Shown here: piece by piece, positions 36,375 through 48,102 of the stretch
How the letters are laid out: every line of letters begins with the position of its first letter
How positions within the stretch are numbered: the first letter of the stretch is position 1
Assembly (NCBI GenBank): GCA_010909165.1
Contig: VJWM01000280.1
Coordinates: forward strand, 62,001-126,000
Reading direction: 5' to 3'
DNA length: 64,000 bases
Origin: Anthoceros angustus
Lineage: Eukaryota > Streptophyta > Anthocerotopsida > Anthocerotales > Anthocerotaceae
The notes under the pieces: model-generated
The model's database searches: none
Seen by the model: only the letters and a program-made list of their open reading frames with translations
Told to the model about the DNA's origin: nothing
Program-made: the position numbers and the translations under genes

Positions 36375-37279
36375 CACCCACCGCTACCTCCAGAAAGAAA
36401 GGTTTGGGCCCCGCCTCACCCCAGTCACCGCACCTCAAGACCCTACCGGACACCATGCACCCTCACACGGTCGACGCACGCTTGTGTAGCAAGACAAGCA
36501 CACAGGTCGGAGAGCAAGGCATGACATTTTATTATGGGAGCTCCTCCCCTCTTATAGGAGCTCCCCAAACCCCTAGCATTAATTAAGTCCGGTGGGGTAG
36601 GTGGGGTTGCTTACGGTTTTAAGTAGGTGGCCTCTTAAAGGTTCTTAACCTACCTCCTAACAATCCCACTAACCCCTAGGGGTCTTAATGACCCATTCAC
36701 TCCCCTACCAACTATCCGCCTACTTCTTGGGTGTTGGCCCAACCACCGTCTTCCTCCTCTCTTGCTCCCTATCCTCTCTAGCTCCTCTCTTCTCTTTTCT
36801 AGGTTTCTTCCTCCTCTCTTGCTCCCTATCCTCTCTAGCTCCTCTCTTCTCCTCTCTTGCTCTTGTAGAGGCATCCTCTATAGCCATCAGACCGCATAAT
36901 TACCTCCAGGCGGTTGGGTGTTGGTGCAGCCCCGCCCGCCAGACACCCCACCAACTCTACCGCCCGCTGGAAATCTCTTCCTCTTCCATTGGCTCCTCCC
37001 ACATTGAGCCTTGCATCCATTTCACTCTCCAAGTCCCGAATCTCCGTTGAGGTGCAATTTCCAAAATCTCCTCGTCATCGTGGGGACCCAACAACTTCCT
37101 TGTCAACAAGGCGCATCTCCTTGGCAAACTTGTTGACCCTAGCATGTAAGTGGACTGCATCTCACGGCCCTTCAAACAAATCTCATCAAATTCCTCGAGG
37201 CCACTCTCACGAGGCTATCTTACATAAGCATCCCTCTCAAGCGTCACCTCACTCAAAGCAGTGACATTCTCGGCATCTC
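36375..37279 (-). mobile_element. Element B, copy 1 (LTR-like end plus gag-like remnant)
   Basis: This matches element B copy 2 (38,353 onward) but has a polypyrimidine tract (36,752-36,862) in place of about 110 bp. On the minus strand a purine-rich stretch (GGGGTTAGTGGGAT) is directly followed at 36,662 by TGTTAGGAGG, like a polypurine tract and LTR start. Within the LTR-like part lie TATAAGAG and AATAAA. No pol domain is seen. Alternative: an unrelated gene 3' end. Confidence 0.45.
36536..36565. repeat. Inverted repeat in the LTR-like part of element B copy 1
   Basis: Perfect 10-bp arms GGGAGCTCCT / AGGAGCTCCC with a 10-nt spacer. The minus-strand TATAAG lies in the spacer and arm. The same structure is at 38,518-38,547. 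Confidence 0.8.
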
Positions 37280-38352
37280 TCTTCTCCTCGTGCTCGGTGT
37301 CATTATCGAACTTCCTATATTCCAAGGTTTCGATGGCGTTGCTTCTGACGACCCGACATGCGATGCGGATGTATGGATGGGCGCGGGTCGGATGCATAGG
37401 ATTCAAACATTGATTAATGGAGGGAGTCTCGGTCACGGCAGCTATGTCGACTATGTGCGACGCGACATACTCCTCACATCATTCTTGGCACCGGGACAAA
37501 CATTTGACCCCTTGCTTCAAGCATAACAAATTTGGCCGTCATAATGCACATGTCTATTGATACATTGAATTTTACGTAGTGAGAAAAGTCACCATTATGC
37601 GCATGCTAGTATGTGAGCACAACAAATGAGCTATTTGATTGAAGGCAAGTTCACAACGCATAATCTAAGGCTCAATTCACGAGCTCTTCCAAACAAAAAT
37701 TCCCACTTTGCAAAACCATGCCGGTACTATAACGGATGCATGCGGACGCAAAAATCGGTAAGTGCTCTTGAGCGTACTCACCGCCACATTACATGCGTCG
37801 GCAATGCTCTTGAGCGAGCTGCAGTTCCCTCGAGATCTTACAGACCATGTATATAACTCCGCGGTGACCATGTGGGGAGCTTGGATATCAATTTTGTTTT
37901 CCGAGGGCACTCACTTGAAAGACAGCTCGCACTTCCTTGCGCATTTCGAGCACGGAACAAAGCAGTCTTGCAAAAATCCTTGGGCGGATAGCTTTGGGCC
38001 GCGGCGGATTTCCTGGCTCCATGCACGGCCCTCATTTCTAGGAGGTCCACCAACTTCCCAACAACCCCCGGTCAAGGCTATAGCTGCAGTACCCAAAGCC
38101 TCGTAGATTTCTTGCATTGACCGAGGAGTCCTTTCTTCTTTACAAGCCACGTACATAGCAGCAGCCACATCGTCTCTTCACAACTCCCTTTTCTCAAGAC
38201 CCTCGCCTTCTTGTACAAGGAACTTGCCAATACTGCGTGTTGTGCACAATTCTCATTCTTCTGCGAGCTCGAAATCCTATCAAAGGCGGATATGCCGCCG
38301 TCATGAGTGGGAACCCGTGCATTCGTGTTCCGCGGTGTGGATGCAACCCATT
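37280..38352. repeat. Array segment between the two element B copies
   Basis: A scrap of TFIIB linker (37,280-37,332: ETLEYRKFDNDTEHEE), a 35-bp scrap of element B (about 37,333-37,366), then normal spacer-to-TFIIB order until 38,352. Confidence 0.85.
37677..38352 (-). pseudogene. TFIIB-like gene, copy 14 (N-terminus lost)
   Basis: Fold 2 and fold 1 are present (NVAVSTLKSTYRFLRPHAS; VAAAMYVACKEERTPRS in 37,911-38,168). The copy is cut at the GLHPH region, where TTTTCCTC joins it to element B. Zinc ribbon, linker, start codon and promoter are all missing. Confidence 0.8.
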
Positions 38353-40420
38353 TTCCTCCGGTGGGCTACCTCCAGAAAGAAAGGTTTGGGCCCCGCCTCA
38401 CCCCAGTCACCGCACCTCAAGACCCTACCGGACACCATGCACCCTCACACGGTCGACGCACGCTTGTGTAGCAAGACAAGCACACAGGTCGGAGAGCAAG
38501 GCATGACATTTTATTATGGGAGCTCCTCCCCTCTTATAGGAGCTCCCCAAACCCCTAGCATTAATTAAGTCCGGTGGGGTAGGTGGGGTTGCTTACGGTT
38601 TTAAGTAGGTGGCCTCTTAAAGGTTCTTAACCTACCTCCTAACAATCCCACTAACCCCTAGGGTCTTAATGACCCATTCACTCCCCTACCAACTATCCGC
38701 CTACTTCTTCTTGGGTGTTGGCCCAACCACCGTCTTCCTCCTCTTGGCTTGGGACTGCCCCCGTCCGGATCTCTTCACTCGTCGTCGCGACAGGAACCTC
38801 CACACCTGTCTCGGCGATGCGACTGCTGAGCTGAACGCCACCCCTCTTGCTCTTGTAGAGGCATCCTCTATAGCCATCAGACCGCATAATTACCTCCAGG
38901 CGGTTGGGTGTTGGTGCAGCCCCGCCCGCCAGACACCCCACCAACTCTACCGCCCGCTGGAAATCTCTTCCTCTTCCATTGGCTCCTCCCACATTGAGCC
39001 TTCGCATCCATTTCACTCTCCAAGTCCCGAATCTCCGTTGAGGTGCAATTCTTCAAAATCTCCTCGTCATCGTGGGGACCCAACAACTTCCTTGTCAACA
39101 AGGAACGCATCTCCTTGGCAAACTTGTTGACCCTAGCATGTAAGTGGACTGCATCTCACGGCCCTTCAAACAAATCTCATCAAATTCCTCGAGGCCACTC
39201 TCACGAGGCTATCTTACATAAGCATCCCTCTCAGCGTCACCTCACTCAAAGCAGTGACATTCTCGGCATCTCTCTTCCATGCCTCCAGTATCCCTTATGC
39301 CATGCATATCGGGCGTTGCTTCTGACGACCCGACATGCGATGCATCATTTTCCTCCGGTGGGCTACCTCTTCCTTCCACCGTTGGTCGACCTCCGTTGCT
39401 TGCTTTAGCTCCTCACGCTCCTTGCTCCATGTGGCTGTCCTCCTCCGGCTCCTTGAGCTTGGCCTCGATTCTTCATTCTTGGCTTGGCGCCTCGGCCTCC
39501 CCGGGGCAGTCTTGGCGTCCTATTCTCTTTCTTCTCGGCTGAAGAGTCTTCTTCCGCTCCTTCCCACGGGCAGTCTCCTCAATTTTACGATTGAGGTAGC
39601 CACTTCCTTCATTCGCTCCCTACTTTCTTGTCTCATTTTGTTCTTCAATCTTGAACCTCTCTCCGGTCAACTAGGCGCCTTGCTAGCGCCATCTCCTTGA
39701 TAGCCTTGCTATCCTTCTCCCCACGGAGGGTCGCTTGGTGTCTCGGCGGCTCTCACCTCCAACTCCTCTACTTCACCTTGGCTTGCTTGGAGTATCAATT
39801 AGGCAGCGGATGGTCGGGATCCTTCAAAGCCTTTGTCTTCTCATTCCTCCGGGTCGACAACGCCTTTCTCTTGGTGAGCGCCTCCACCGACCGATGTTGG
39901 GTGGAACTCCTGTGACTCGGTCATCTCACAGGGTGGGTTACATCCACCACTGCTCCATGGGGTTGCCTCTCAGACACATGGTGGCACCGCCACCTCTTCC
40001 TCTTGTGCCTTGTCTCCACAGACGGGGCACCTCTCCTTCCTTGGCGTCGGGGCAGGGGGTCTCATCATCCAATCACCACGAGGTGGTGAAGCACTCCTTG
40101 CTCCACCTTGGGTTCCTCCTCTGCCTTCTTCACCTTCTTAGGAGAGGGACCCTGTCATCCCTCGGAGGGACCACTTCAAATGGTGGTAAGACTCCTCCAG
40201 CTCTTCTTCGTCGATAACCCATGTGCCCCCCATGCACAAGGTAAGTACTCAAATGGGTATGTCGCCCCTCATTATCCACAATGTTTGGCCTCGGACTTGT
40301 CTCGGTGATGCTCATAGGCCCGACATGGTTGTCCCCAGTCGGTGAGCTCCTTGCTTGACTTCCACATGAAATGAAAGAATGCATCAAGTAGGTGGTTCGA
40401 CGCAGTCAGCCCCCAAAACT
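38353..40420 (-). mobile_element. Element B, copy 2 (probable gag-only LTR element)
   Basis: Non-array DNA of about 2.07 kb, ending where ATCCTTGTAG rejoins the array. Read on the minus strand it begins with a frame of 85 codons (40,130-40,387), passes through a long Glu/Lys/Arg-rich region (39,400-40,100, several frames), then LGPHDDEEILKNCTSTEIRD (39,000-39,110). It ends in a stop about 50 bp before TGTTAGGAGG, an LTR-type start. I see no reverse transcriptase or integrase words. A non-autonomous gag-only LTR retroelement fits best; a fragment of a host gene for a coiled-coil protein is the alternative. Confidence 0.45.
38518..38547. repeat. Inverted repeat in element B copy 2
   Basis: Same 10-bp perfect arms and 10-nt spacer as at 36,536-36,565. 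Confidence 0.8.
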
Positions 40421-41436
40421 ATCCTTGTAGAGGCGGTGAAAACCAAGCGTGGGATGAAAACAATCACTACTATTCAAGTTTTGAAAAGGGTGGAGACCCC
40501 ATTAAAAGCGTTGAGCGTTTTTAGAGGACTTAACTTTCTCAAGGAGAAGCTCTTTTGCCCACCAAAATTTTCAAACCTCCTAGGAGCAAAGATTTGCATA
40601 GTACTAAATTGCAATCAAGAATGTAGGTCGCTAGAATGAAGGTGGCGATAGTCTAAAATCTTATGTGAAACGAGTCATGTCCATGCACACGATGTTTGAT
40701 TTAACGTAAGCAAAAATCTTGTCACTAAAGGGCGTGGACGACGAAGGTCTTTTTCCAATCCATGAAGTCCATCGGCAAACCTTTAACTTTGCATGGTCGG
40801 GAGTGTGCATGAGTGTAAGTGTTGGGAATGCGTGTTGACGATGCCGACCGTGGAATGCGGCGGATGTATGGATGGGCGCGGTCGGATGCATAGGATTCAA
40901 ACATTGATTAATGGAGGGAGTCTCGGTCACGGCAGCTATGTCGACTATGTGCGACGCGACATACTCCTCACATCATTCTTGGCACGGGACAAACATTTGA
41001 CCCCTTGCTCAAAGAATACATAACAAATTTGGCCGTCATAATGCACATCCTATTGATACATTTAATTTTACGTAGTGAGAAAAAGTCACGACCATGCTGC
41101 ATGCTAGTATGTGAGCTACAACATGAGCTATTTGATTGAAGGCAAGTTCACGGCGCATAATCTAAGGCTCAATTCACGAGCTCTTCCAAACAAAAATTCC
41201 CACTTTGCAAAACCATGCATTTATAACGGATGCATGCGGACGCAAAAATCGGTAAGTGCTCTTGAGCGTACTCACCGCCACATTACATGCGTCGGCAATG
41301 CTCTTGAGCGAGCTGCAGTTCCCTCGAGATCTTACACTATGTATATAACTCCGCGGTGACCGTGTGGGAGCTTGGATATCGAATTTTTGTTTTCCGAGGG
41401 CACTCAGAAAGACAGCCTCGTGACTTTCCTTGCGCA
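40421..41436. repeat. Duplicated array block, left copy
   Basis: Matches 42,426-43,441 base for base with one visible difference (CACGGCGC here, CAAGGCGC there). It shares rare variants such as CATGCATTTATAACGG and CAAAGAATACATAAC that are absent from other units. Period 2,005 bp. Confidence 0.92.
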
Positions 41437-41936
41437 TTTCGAGCTGGAACAAAATAAGTCGCAAAATCCTTGGGCCGGATAGCTTTGGGCCACACGGCGG
41501 ATTTCCTGCGCGGCTGCGCACGGCCCTCATTTCTAGGAGGTCCACCAACTTCCCAACAACCCCTGGTCAAGGCTATAGCTGCAGTACCCAAAGCCTCGTA
41601 GATTTCTTGCATTGACCGAGGAGTCCTTTCTTCTTTACAAGCCACGTACATAGCAGCAGCCACATCGTCTCTTCACAACTCCCTTTTCTCAAGACCCTCG
41701 CCTTCTTGTACAAGGAACTTGCCAATACCGCGTGTTGTGCACAATTCTCATTCTTCTGAGCTCAAATCCTATCAAAGGCGGATATCGTCGCCGTCATGAG
41801 TGGGAACCCGTGCATTCGTGTTCGCAGTGTGGATGCAACCCATTTTTCCTTTGCTGTAGTGCGGATGCAAGTGGTTAGGCCAGCATGGTCGAGCAAGTCA
41901 TCCGTGTAGAGACGTCCCACACGCTCCTTCTCGGCA
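41174..41936 (-). pseudogene. TFIIB-like gene, copy 15 (zinc ribbon replaced by upstream DNA)
   Basis: Fold 2, fold 1 and linker are present (DDLLDHAGLTTCIRTT, ISAFDRI). At 41,937 the linker word EKERVGR is joined directly to the region that is normally upstream of the gene. The result is a 188-codon open frame (41,762-42,328) that enters the TFIIB linker in frame from non-TFIIB sequence. No zinc ribbon and no TATA box in the usual place. Confidence 0.75.
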
Positions 41937-42425
41937 TCCTTGGACTTTGGCCTCACAAATTTTTCCACAAAGTTCTTCTTTCTCGCCGGACGCCAAGAGT
42001 CCGCCTGCGCCTCGGGACGGGGAGTCTGCCGTCCTATTGGCGCACTCCGACACCAGAAGGCCAAGATGCACGGAGTCCGTCGGCCTACCCGCACGATCGA
42101 GCCTCCCACTCCCCAATGCGACGCTCTCGGCCCACGGTTTAGGGTTATCGGGCCTACCACTCCCGAGTCGCCGTCCTTCGGCCCTCCCGTGAGACTTCTC
42201 ACCGGTGAGTGCACGATGGCGTCGTGCAATCCCGACCAGAATCGGTGAAGCTTGAGAAACCGTTTTAATTTTGAAAGTGTTTCGTAGAAAGGGCCTATGT
42301 AAATTAGCCTACTTGTACCAAATATCAAAGGCTATCGCATCAAGCTATGTTGGAGCTTGAAATGACAACTTGCATGCAGAGAAGGAAAATCAAGTCAACC
42401 AAGAACAACCTTTAGACTAAACCAC
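41437..42425. repeat. Array segment between the duplicated blocks
   Basis: Rest of TFIIB copy 15, a direct jump to the CCTTGGACTTTGG upstream region (leader and TATA deleted), telo-box near 42,137, then spacer. Confidence 0.88.
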
Positions 42426-43441
42426 ATCCTTGTAGAGGCGGTGAAAACCAAGCGTGGGATGAAAACAATCACTACTATTCAAGTTTTGAAAAGGGTGGAG
42501 ACCCCATTAAAAGCGTTGAGCGTTTTTAGAGGACTTAACTTTCTCAAGGAGAAGCTCTTTTGCCCACCAAAATTTTCAAACCTCCTAGGAGCAAAGATTT
42601 GCATAGTACTAAATTGCAATCAAGAATGTAGGTCGCTAGAATGAAGGTGGCGATAGTCTAAAATCTTATGTGAAACGAGTCATGTCCATGCACACGATGT
42701 TTGATTTAACGTAAGCAAAAATCTTGTCACTAAAGGGCGTGGACGACGAAGGTCTTTTTCCAATCCATGAAGTCCATCGGCAAACCTTTAACTTTGCATG
42801 GTCGGGAGTGTGCATGAGTGTAAGTGTTGGGAATGCGTGTTGACGATGCCGACCGTGGAATGCGGCGGATGTATGGATGGGCGCGGTCGGATGCATAGGA
42901 TTCAAACATTGATTAATGGAGGGAGTCTCGGTCACGGCAGCTATGTCGACTATGTGCGACGCGACATACTCCTCACATCATTCTTGGCACGGGACAAACA
43001 TTTGACCCCTTGCTCAAAGAATACATAACAAATTTGGCCGTCATAATGCACATCCTATTGATACATTTAATTTTACGTAGTGAGAAAAAGTCACGACCAT
43101 GCTGCATGCTAGTATGTGAGCTACAACATGAGCTATTTGATTGAAGGCAAGTTCAAGGCGCATAATCTAAGGCTCAATTCACGAGCTCTTCCAAACAAAA
43201 ATTCCCACTTTGCAAAACCATGCATTTATAACGGATGCATGCGGACGCAAAAATCGGTAAGTGCTCTTGAGCGTACTCACCGCCACATTACATGCGTCGG
43301 CAATGCTCTTGAGCGAGCTGCAGTTCCCTCGAGATCTTACACTATGTATATAACTCCGCGGTGACCGTGTGGGAGCTTGGATATCGAATTTTTGTTTTCC
43401 GAGGGCACTCAGAAAGACAGCCTCGTGACTTTCCTTGCGCA
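42426..43441. repeat. Duplicated array block, right copy
   Basis: Partner of 40,421-41,436. It ends inside TFIIB fold 2 at the word CTTGCGCA, where the sequence jumps to the telo-box side of the unit. Confidence 0.92.
43179..43441 (-). pseudogene. TFIIB-like fragment, copy 16 (fold 2 only)
   Basis: Fold 2 C-terminal half (SIADACNVAVSTLKSTYRFL). Upstream of it the frame continues into array promoter-side DNA, giving an accidental 182-codon open frame (43,179-43,727). Confidence 0.75.
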
Positions 43442-45417
43442 CTCCCGCACACAGAAGGCCAAGATGCACGGAGTCCGTCGGCCTACCCGCACGATCGAGC
43501 CTCCCACTCCCCAATGCGACGCTCTCGGCCCACGGTTTAGGGTTATCGGGCCTACCACTCCCGAGTGCGCCGTCCTTCGGCCCTCCCGTGAGACTTCTCA
43601 CCGGTGAGTGCACGATGGCGTCGTGCAATCCCGACCAGAATCGTGAAGCTTGAGAAACCGTTTTAATTTTTGAAAGTGTTTCGTAGAAAGGGCCTATGTA
43701 AATTAGCCTACTTGTACCAAATATCAAAGGCTATCGCATCAAGCTATGTTGGAGCTTGAAATGACAACTTGCATGCAGAGAAGGAAATCAAGTCAACCAA
43801 GAACAACCTTTAGACTAAACCACATCCTTGTAGAGGGTGAAAACCAAGCGTGGGATGAAAACAATCACTACTATTCAAGTTTTGAAAAGGGTGGAGACCC
43901 CATTAAAAGCGTTGAGCGTTTTTAGAGGACTTAACTTTCTCAAGGAGAAGCTCTTTTGCCCACCAAAATTTTCAAACCTCCTAGGAGCAAAGATTTGCAT
44001 AGTACTAAATTGCAATCAAGAATGTAGGTCGCTAGAATGAAGGTGGCGATAGTCTAAAATCTTATGTGAAACGAGTCATGTCCATGCACACGATGTTTGA
44101 TTTAACGTAAGCAAAAATCTTGTCACTAAAGGACGGACGAGCGGTCTTTTTCCAATCCATGAAGTCCATCGGCGGCAAACCTTTAACTTTGCATGGTCGG
44201 GAGTGTGCATGAGTGTAAGTGTTGGGAATGCGTGTTGACGATGCTGACCGTGGAATGCGATGCCGGATGTATGGATGGGCGCGGGTCGGATGCATAGGAT
44301 TCAAACATTGACAGTTAATGGAGGGAGTCTCTGGTCACGGCAGCTATGTCGACTATGTGCGACGCGACATACTCCTCACATCATTCTTGGCACCCGGGGA
44401 CAAACATTTGACCCCCTTGCTTCAGCAAGCATAACAAATTTGGCCGTCATAATGCACACAGTGTATTGATACATTTAATTTTACGTAGTGAGAAAAAGTC
44501 ACCATATGTCAGATGCTAGTATGTGAGCACAAGCACAAATGAGCTATTTGATTGAAGGCAAGTTCACGAGCATAATCTAAGGCTCAATTCACGAGCTCTT
44601 CCAAACAAAAATTCCCACTTTGCAAAACCATGCCGGTACTATAACGGATGCATGCGGACGCAAAAATCGGTAAGTGCTCTTGAGCGTACTCACCGCCACA
44701 TTACATGCGTCGGCAATGCTCTTGAGCGAGCCGCGGTTCCCTCGAGATCTTGCTGCACCATGTATATAACTCCGCGGTGACCGATCGCGGGGAGCTTGGA
44801 TATCGAATTTTTGTTTTCCGAGGGCACTCACAGCTTGAAAGATGCTCTACTTTCCTTGCGCACTGAACAAAACAGGTCTGCAAAATCCTTGGGCCGGATA
44901 GCTTTGGGCCACACGGCGGATTTCCTGCGCGGCTGCGCACGGCCCTCATTTCTAGGAGGTCCACCAACTTCCCAACAACCCCTGGTCAAGGCTATAGCTG
45001 CAGTACCCAAAGCCTCGTAGATTTCTTGCATTGACCGAGGAGTCCTTTCTTCTTTACAAGCCACGTACATAGCAGCAGCCACATCGTCTCTTCACAACTC
45101 CCTTTTCTCAAGACCCTCGCCTTCTTGTACAAGGAACTTGCCAATACCGCGTGTTGTGCACAATTCTCATTCTTCTGAGCTCAAATCCTATCAAAGGCGG
45201 ATATCGTCGCCGTCATGAGTGGGAACCCGTGCATTCGTGTTCGCAGTGTGGATGCAACCCATTTTTCCTTTGCTGTAGTGCGGATGCAAGTGGTTAGGCC
45301 AGCATGGTCGAGCAAGTCATCCGTGTAGAGACGTCCCACACGCTCCTTCTCCTCGTGCTCGGTGTCATTATCGAACTTCCTATATTCCAAGGTTTCGTCG
45401 ATACGACGTTCTTCTAA
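43442..45417. repeat. Array segment with TFIIB copy 17
   Basis: Telo-box side, spacer (conserved frame 43,837-44,040) and TFIIB copy in the usual order. Confidence 0.9.
44589..45417 (-). pseudogene. TFIIB-like gene, copy 17 (zinc ribbon exchanged for another promoter)
   Basis: Coding similarity starts only at LEERR; the zinc ribbon and ATG are absent and different DNA with its own TATA box follows (45,418-45,615). LEYRKFDNDTEHEEKERVGR through DDLLDHAGLTTCIRTT to ISAFDRI is open (45,181-45,390), fold 1 is in 44,828-45,082 and fold 2 in 44,589-44,967. A product would need a downstream start and would not contact Pol II through a zinc ribbon. Confidence 0.78.
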
Positions 45418-45615
45418 GTGTTCTCAGTGCGTCCTCCGGCACGCCTCCGTCCTCAGTCCTTGATCCTCGACCAACTCAAATGAGCTAAACACTCCCCTCT
45501 GCTTACATATATAGGGTGAGGAGGATTTTCCACACCCAAAGGCCAAGGACGAAATTTCCCTGTCAAAGGCCAAGGACCTTTTCCCCCTTGGACGTTAGAA
45601 TTCCTCAACCACGAA
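45418..45615 (-). promoter_or_regulatory. Alternative promoter-like segment, copy 1
   Basis: Non-array DNA that replaces the zinc-ribbon end of TFIIB copy 17. On the minus strand it has three GTCCTTGG/TCCTTGG/GTCCAAGG words, then CCTATATATG (45,506-45,515), about 90 bp before the TFIIB join. The array promoter also has CCTTGG words before its TATA box, so the two may be related. The same segment recurs at 48,103. Confidence 0.5.
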
Positions 45616-47075
45616 GGCCAAGGAACAATCATCCTTGGATTTCGTCATCCCCTTTTTTCCCCTTAAATTCGCCCCCACTTCCTTGAGGTTGATTCCGTCC
45701 TTGGACTTTGGCCTCACAAATTTTTCCACAAAGTTCTTCTTTCTCGCCGGACGCCAAGAGTCCGCTAGCCTACTTGCGCCTCGGACGCCGGAGTCCGTCC
45801 TATTGGCGCACTCCGACACCAGAAGGCCAAGATGCACGGAGTCCGGCCTGCCCTACCCGCACGATCGAGCCTCCCACTCCCCAATGCGACGCTCTCGGCC
45901 CACGGTTTAGGGTTATCGGGCCTACCACTCCCGAGTCGCCGTCCTTCGGCCCTCCCGTGAGACTTCTCACCGGTGAGTGCACGATGGCGTCGTGCAATCC
46001 CGACCAGAATCGGTGAAGCTTGAGAAACCGTTTTAATTTTGAAAGTGTTTCGTAGAAAGGGCCTATGTAAATTAGCCTACTTGTACCAAATATCAAAGGC
46101 TATCGCATCAAGCTATGTTGGAGCTTGAAATGACAACTTGCATGCAGAGAAGGAAAATCAAGTCAACCAAGAACAACCTTTAGACTAAACCACATCCTTG
46201 TAGAGGCGGTGAAAACCAAGCGTGGGATGAAAACAATCACTACTATTCAAGTTTTGAAAAGGGTGGAGACCCCATTAAAAGCGTTGAGCGTTTTTAGAGG
46301 ACTTAACTTTCTCAAGGAGAAGCTCTTTTGCCCACCAAAATTTTCAAACCTCCTAGGAGCAAAGATTTGCATAGTACTAAATTGCAATCAAGAATGTAGG
46401 TCGCTAGAATGAAGGTGGCGATAGTCTAAAATCTTATGTGAAACGAGTCATGTCCATGCACACGATGTTTGATTTAACGTAAGCAAAAATCTTGTCACTA
46501 AAGGGCGTGGACGACGAAGGTCTTTTTCAATCCATGAAGTCCATCGGCAAACCTTTAACTTTGCATGGTCGGGAGTGTGCATGAGTGTAAGTGTTGGGAA
46601 TGCGTGTTGACGATGCCGACCGTGGAATGCGGCGGATGTATGGATGGGCGCGGTCGGATGCATAGGATTCAAACATTGATTAATGGAGGGAGTCTCGTCA
46701 CGGCAGCTATGTCGACTATGTGCGACGCGACATACTCCTCACATCATTCTTGGCACCGGGACAAACATTTGACCCCTTGCTTGAAGCATAACAAATTGGC
46801 CGTCATAATGCACATCTATTGATACATTTAATTTTACGTAGTGAGAAAAAGTCACGACCATCTTGCATGCTAGTATGTGAGCAAGCACATGAGCTATTTG
46901 ATTGAAGGCAAGTTCACGCGATAATCTAAGGCTCAATTCACGAGCTCTTCCAAACAAAAATTCCCACTTTGCAAAACCATGCCGGTACTATAACGGATGC
47001 ATGCGGACGCAAAAATCGGTAAGTGCTCTTGAGCGTACTCACCGCCACATTACATGCGTCGGCAATGCTCTTGGC
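45616..47075. repeat. Array segment ending in a TFIIB C-terminal stub
   Basis: Normal order from the CCTTGG region through telo-box and spacer to the TFIIB C-terminus. It includes a fold 2 stub (about 46,930-47,075) that stops at the word CTTGGCGT. Confidence 0.9.
46938..47075 (-). pseudogene. TFIIB-like fragment, copy 18 C-terminal stub
   Basis: Reads SIADACNVAVSTLKSTYRFL and PHASVIVPAWF, then the C-terminal tail. Upstream the frame runs into the unrelated insert at 47,076. Confidence 0.75.
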
Positions 47076-47329
47076 GTCTATCCCTCCGATGAGCATCTTT
47101 GAGAGCTTCCTCGGAAGGTCGACCACCAACGCTCTTTCCATCTTCATTCCTCCGTGAGCCACCCCATCACTCTCGGTTTCGGCCTCCCATACACCTTTCG
47201 AATGTGCCGATCCATCCCCTTCGGATCCGCCCGCACGCCTTCCTCCAGTCCTCTGCTTTCCCTCCGTCGAGCTCAGCAAGACTCAACCAATTCCACATTA
47301 GAATAGGCCCAATGCCTATCGAACCCATC
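47076..47329. other. Non-array insert D
   Basis: About 250 bp unlike the array or the other inserts. The minus strand has an open frame containing MKMERALVVDLPRKLSKML; I do not recognise it. It may be a retroelement gag piece or a host gene scrap. Confidence 0.4.
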
Positions 47330-47434
47330 GAGCTGCAGTACCCAAAGCCTCGTAGATTTCTTGCATTGACCGAGGAGTCCTTTCTTCTTTCTCGAAGGAG
47401 AAGCTCTTTTGCCCACCAAAATTTTTCCACAAAG

Positions 47435-47482
47435 TTCTTCTTTCTTCTTTCTTCTTTCTTCTTTCTTCTTTCTTCTTCTCCT
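47435..47482. repeat. (CTTCTTT)n microsatellite
   Basis: About six repeats of a 7-mer, next to insert DNA encoding Lys/Glu-rich residues on the minus strand (to about 47,560). Confidence 0.85.
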
Positions 47483-47560
47483 TTTTGTGACGCTCCCTCC
47501 TTCTTCTGGGCCTTGCGCACTCCTCCGATCACGGCCTTCATCTCCGCCTTTCCACATAAC

Positions 47561-48102
47561 TTCTCCAAAATCCTTGGGCCGGATAGCTTTGGGCCACACG
47601 GCGGATTTCCTGCGCGGCTGCGCACGGCCCTCATTTCTAGGAGGTCCACCAACTTCCCAACAACCCCTGGTCAAGGCTATAGCTGCAGTACCCAAAGCCT
47701 CGTAGATTTCTTGCATTGACCGAGGAGTCCTTTCTTCTTTACAAGCCACGTACATAGCAGCAGCCACATCGTCTCTTCACAACTCCCTTTTCTCAAGACC
47801 CTCGCCTTCTTGTACAAGGAACTTGCCAATACCGCGTGTTGTGCACAATTCTCATTCTTTCTGCGAGCTCAAATCCTATCAAAGGCGGATATCGTCGCCG
47901 TCATGAGTGGGAACCCGTGCATTCGTGGCAGGTGTGATGCAACCCATTTTTCCTTTGCTGTAGTGCGGATGCAAGTGGTTAGGCCAGCATGGTCGAGCAA
48001 GTCATCCGTGTAGAGACGTCCCACACGCTCCTTCTCCTCGTGCTCGGTGTCATTATCGAACTTCCTATATTCCAAGGTTTCGCCGACACGACGTTCTTCT
48101 AA
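47561..48102 (-). pseudogene. TFIIB-like gene, copy 18 (LEERR to AIRPKDF)
   Basis: Linker (47,869-48,075: LEYRKFDNDTEHEEKERVGR) and fold 1 (VAAAMYVACKEERTPRS). It is cut on one side by insert DNA at AIRPKDF and on the other by the second alternative promoter at 48,103. Same structure as copy 17 at the N-terminal side. Confidence 0.78.
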
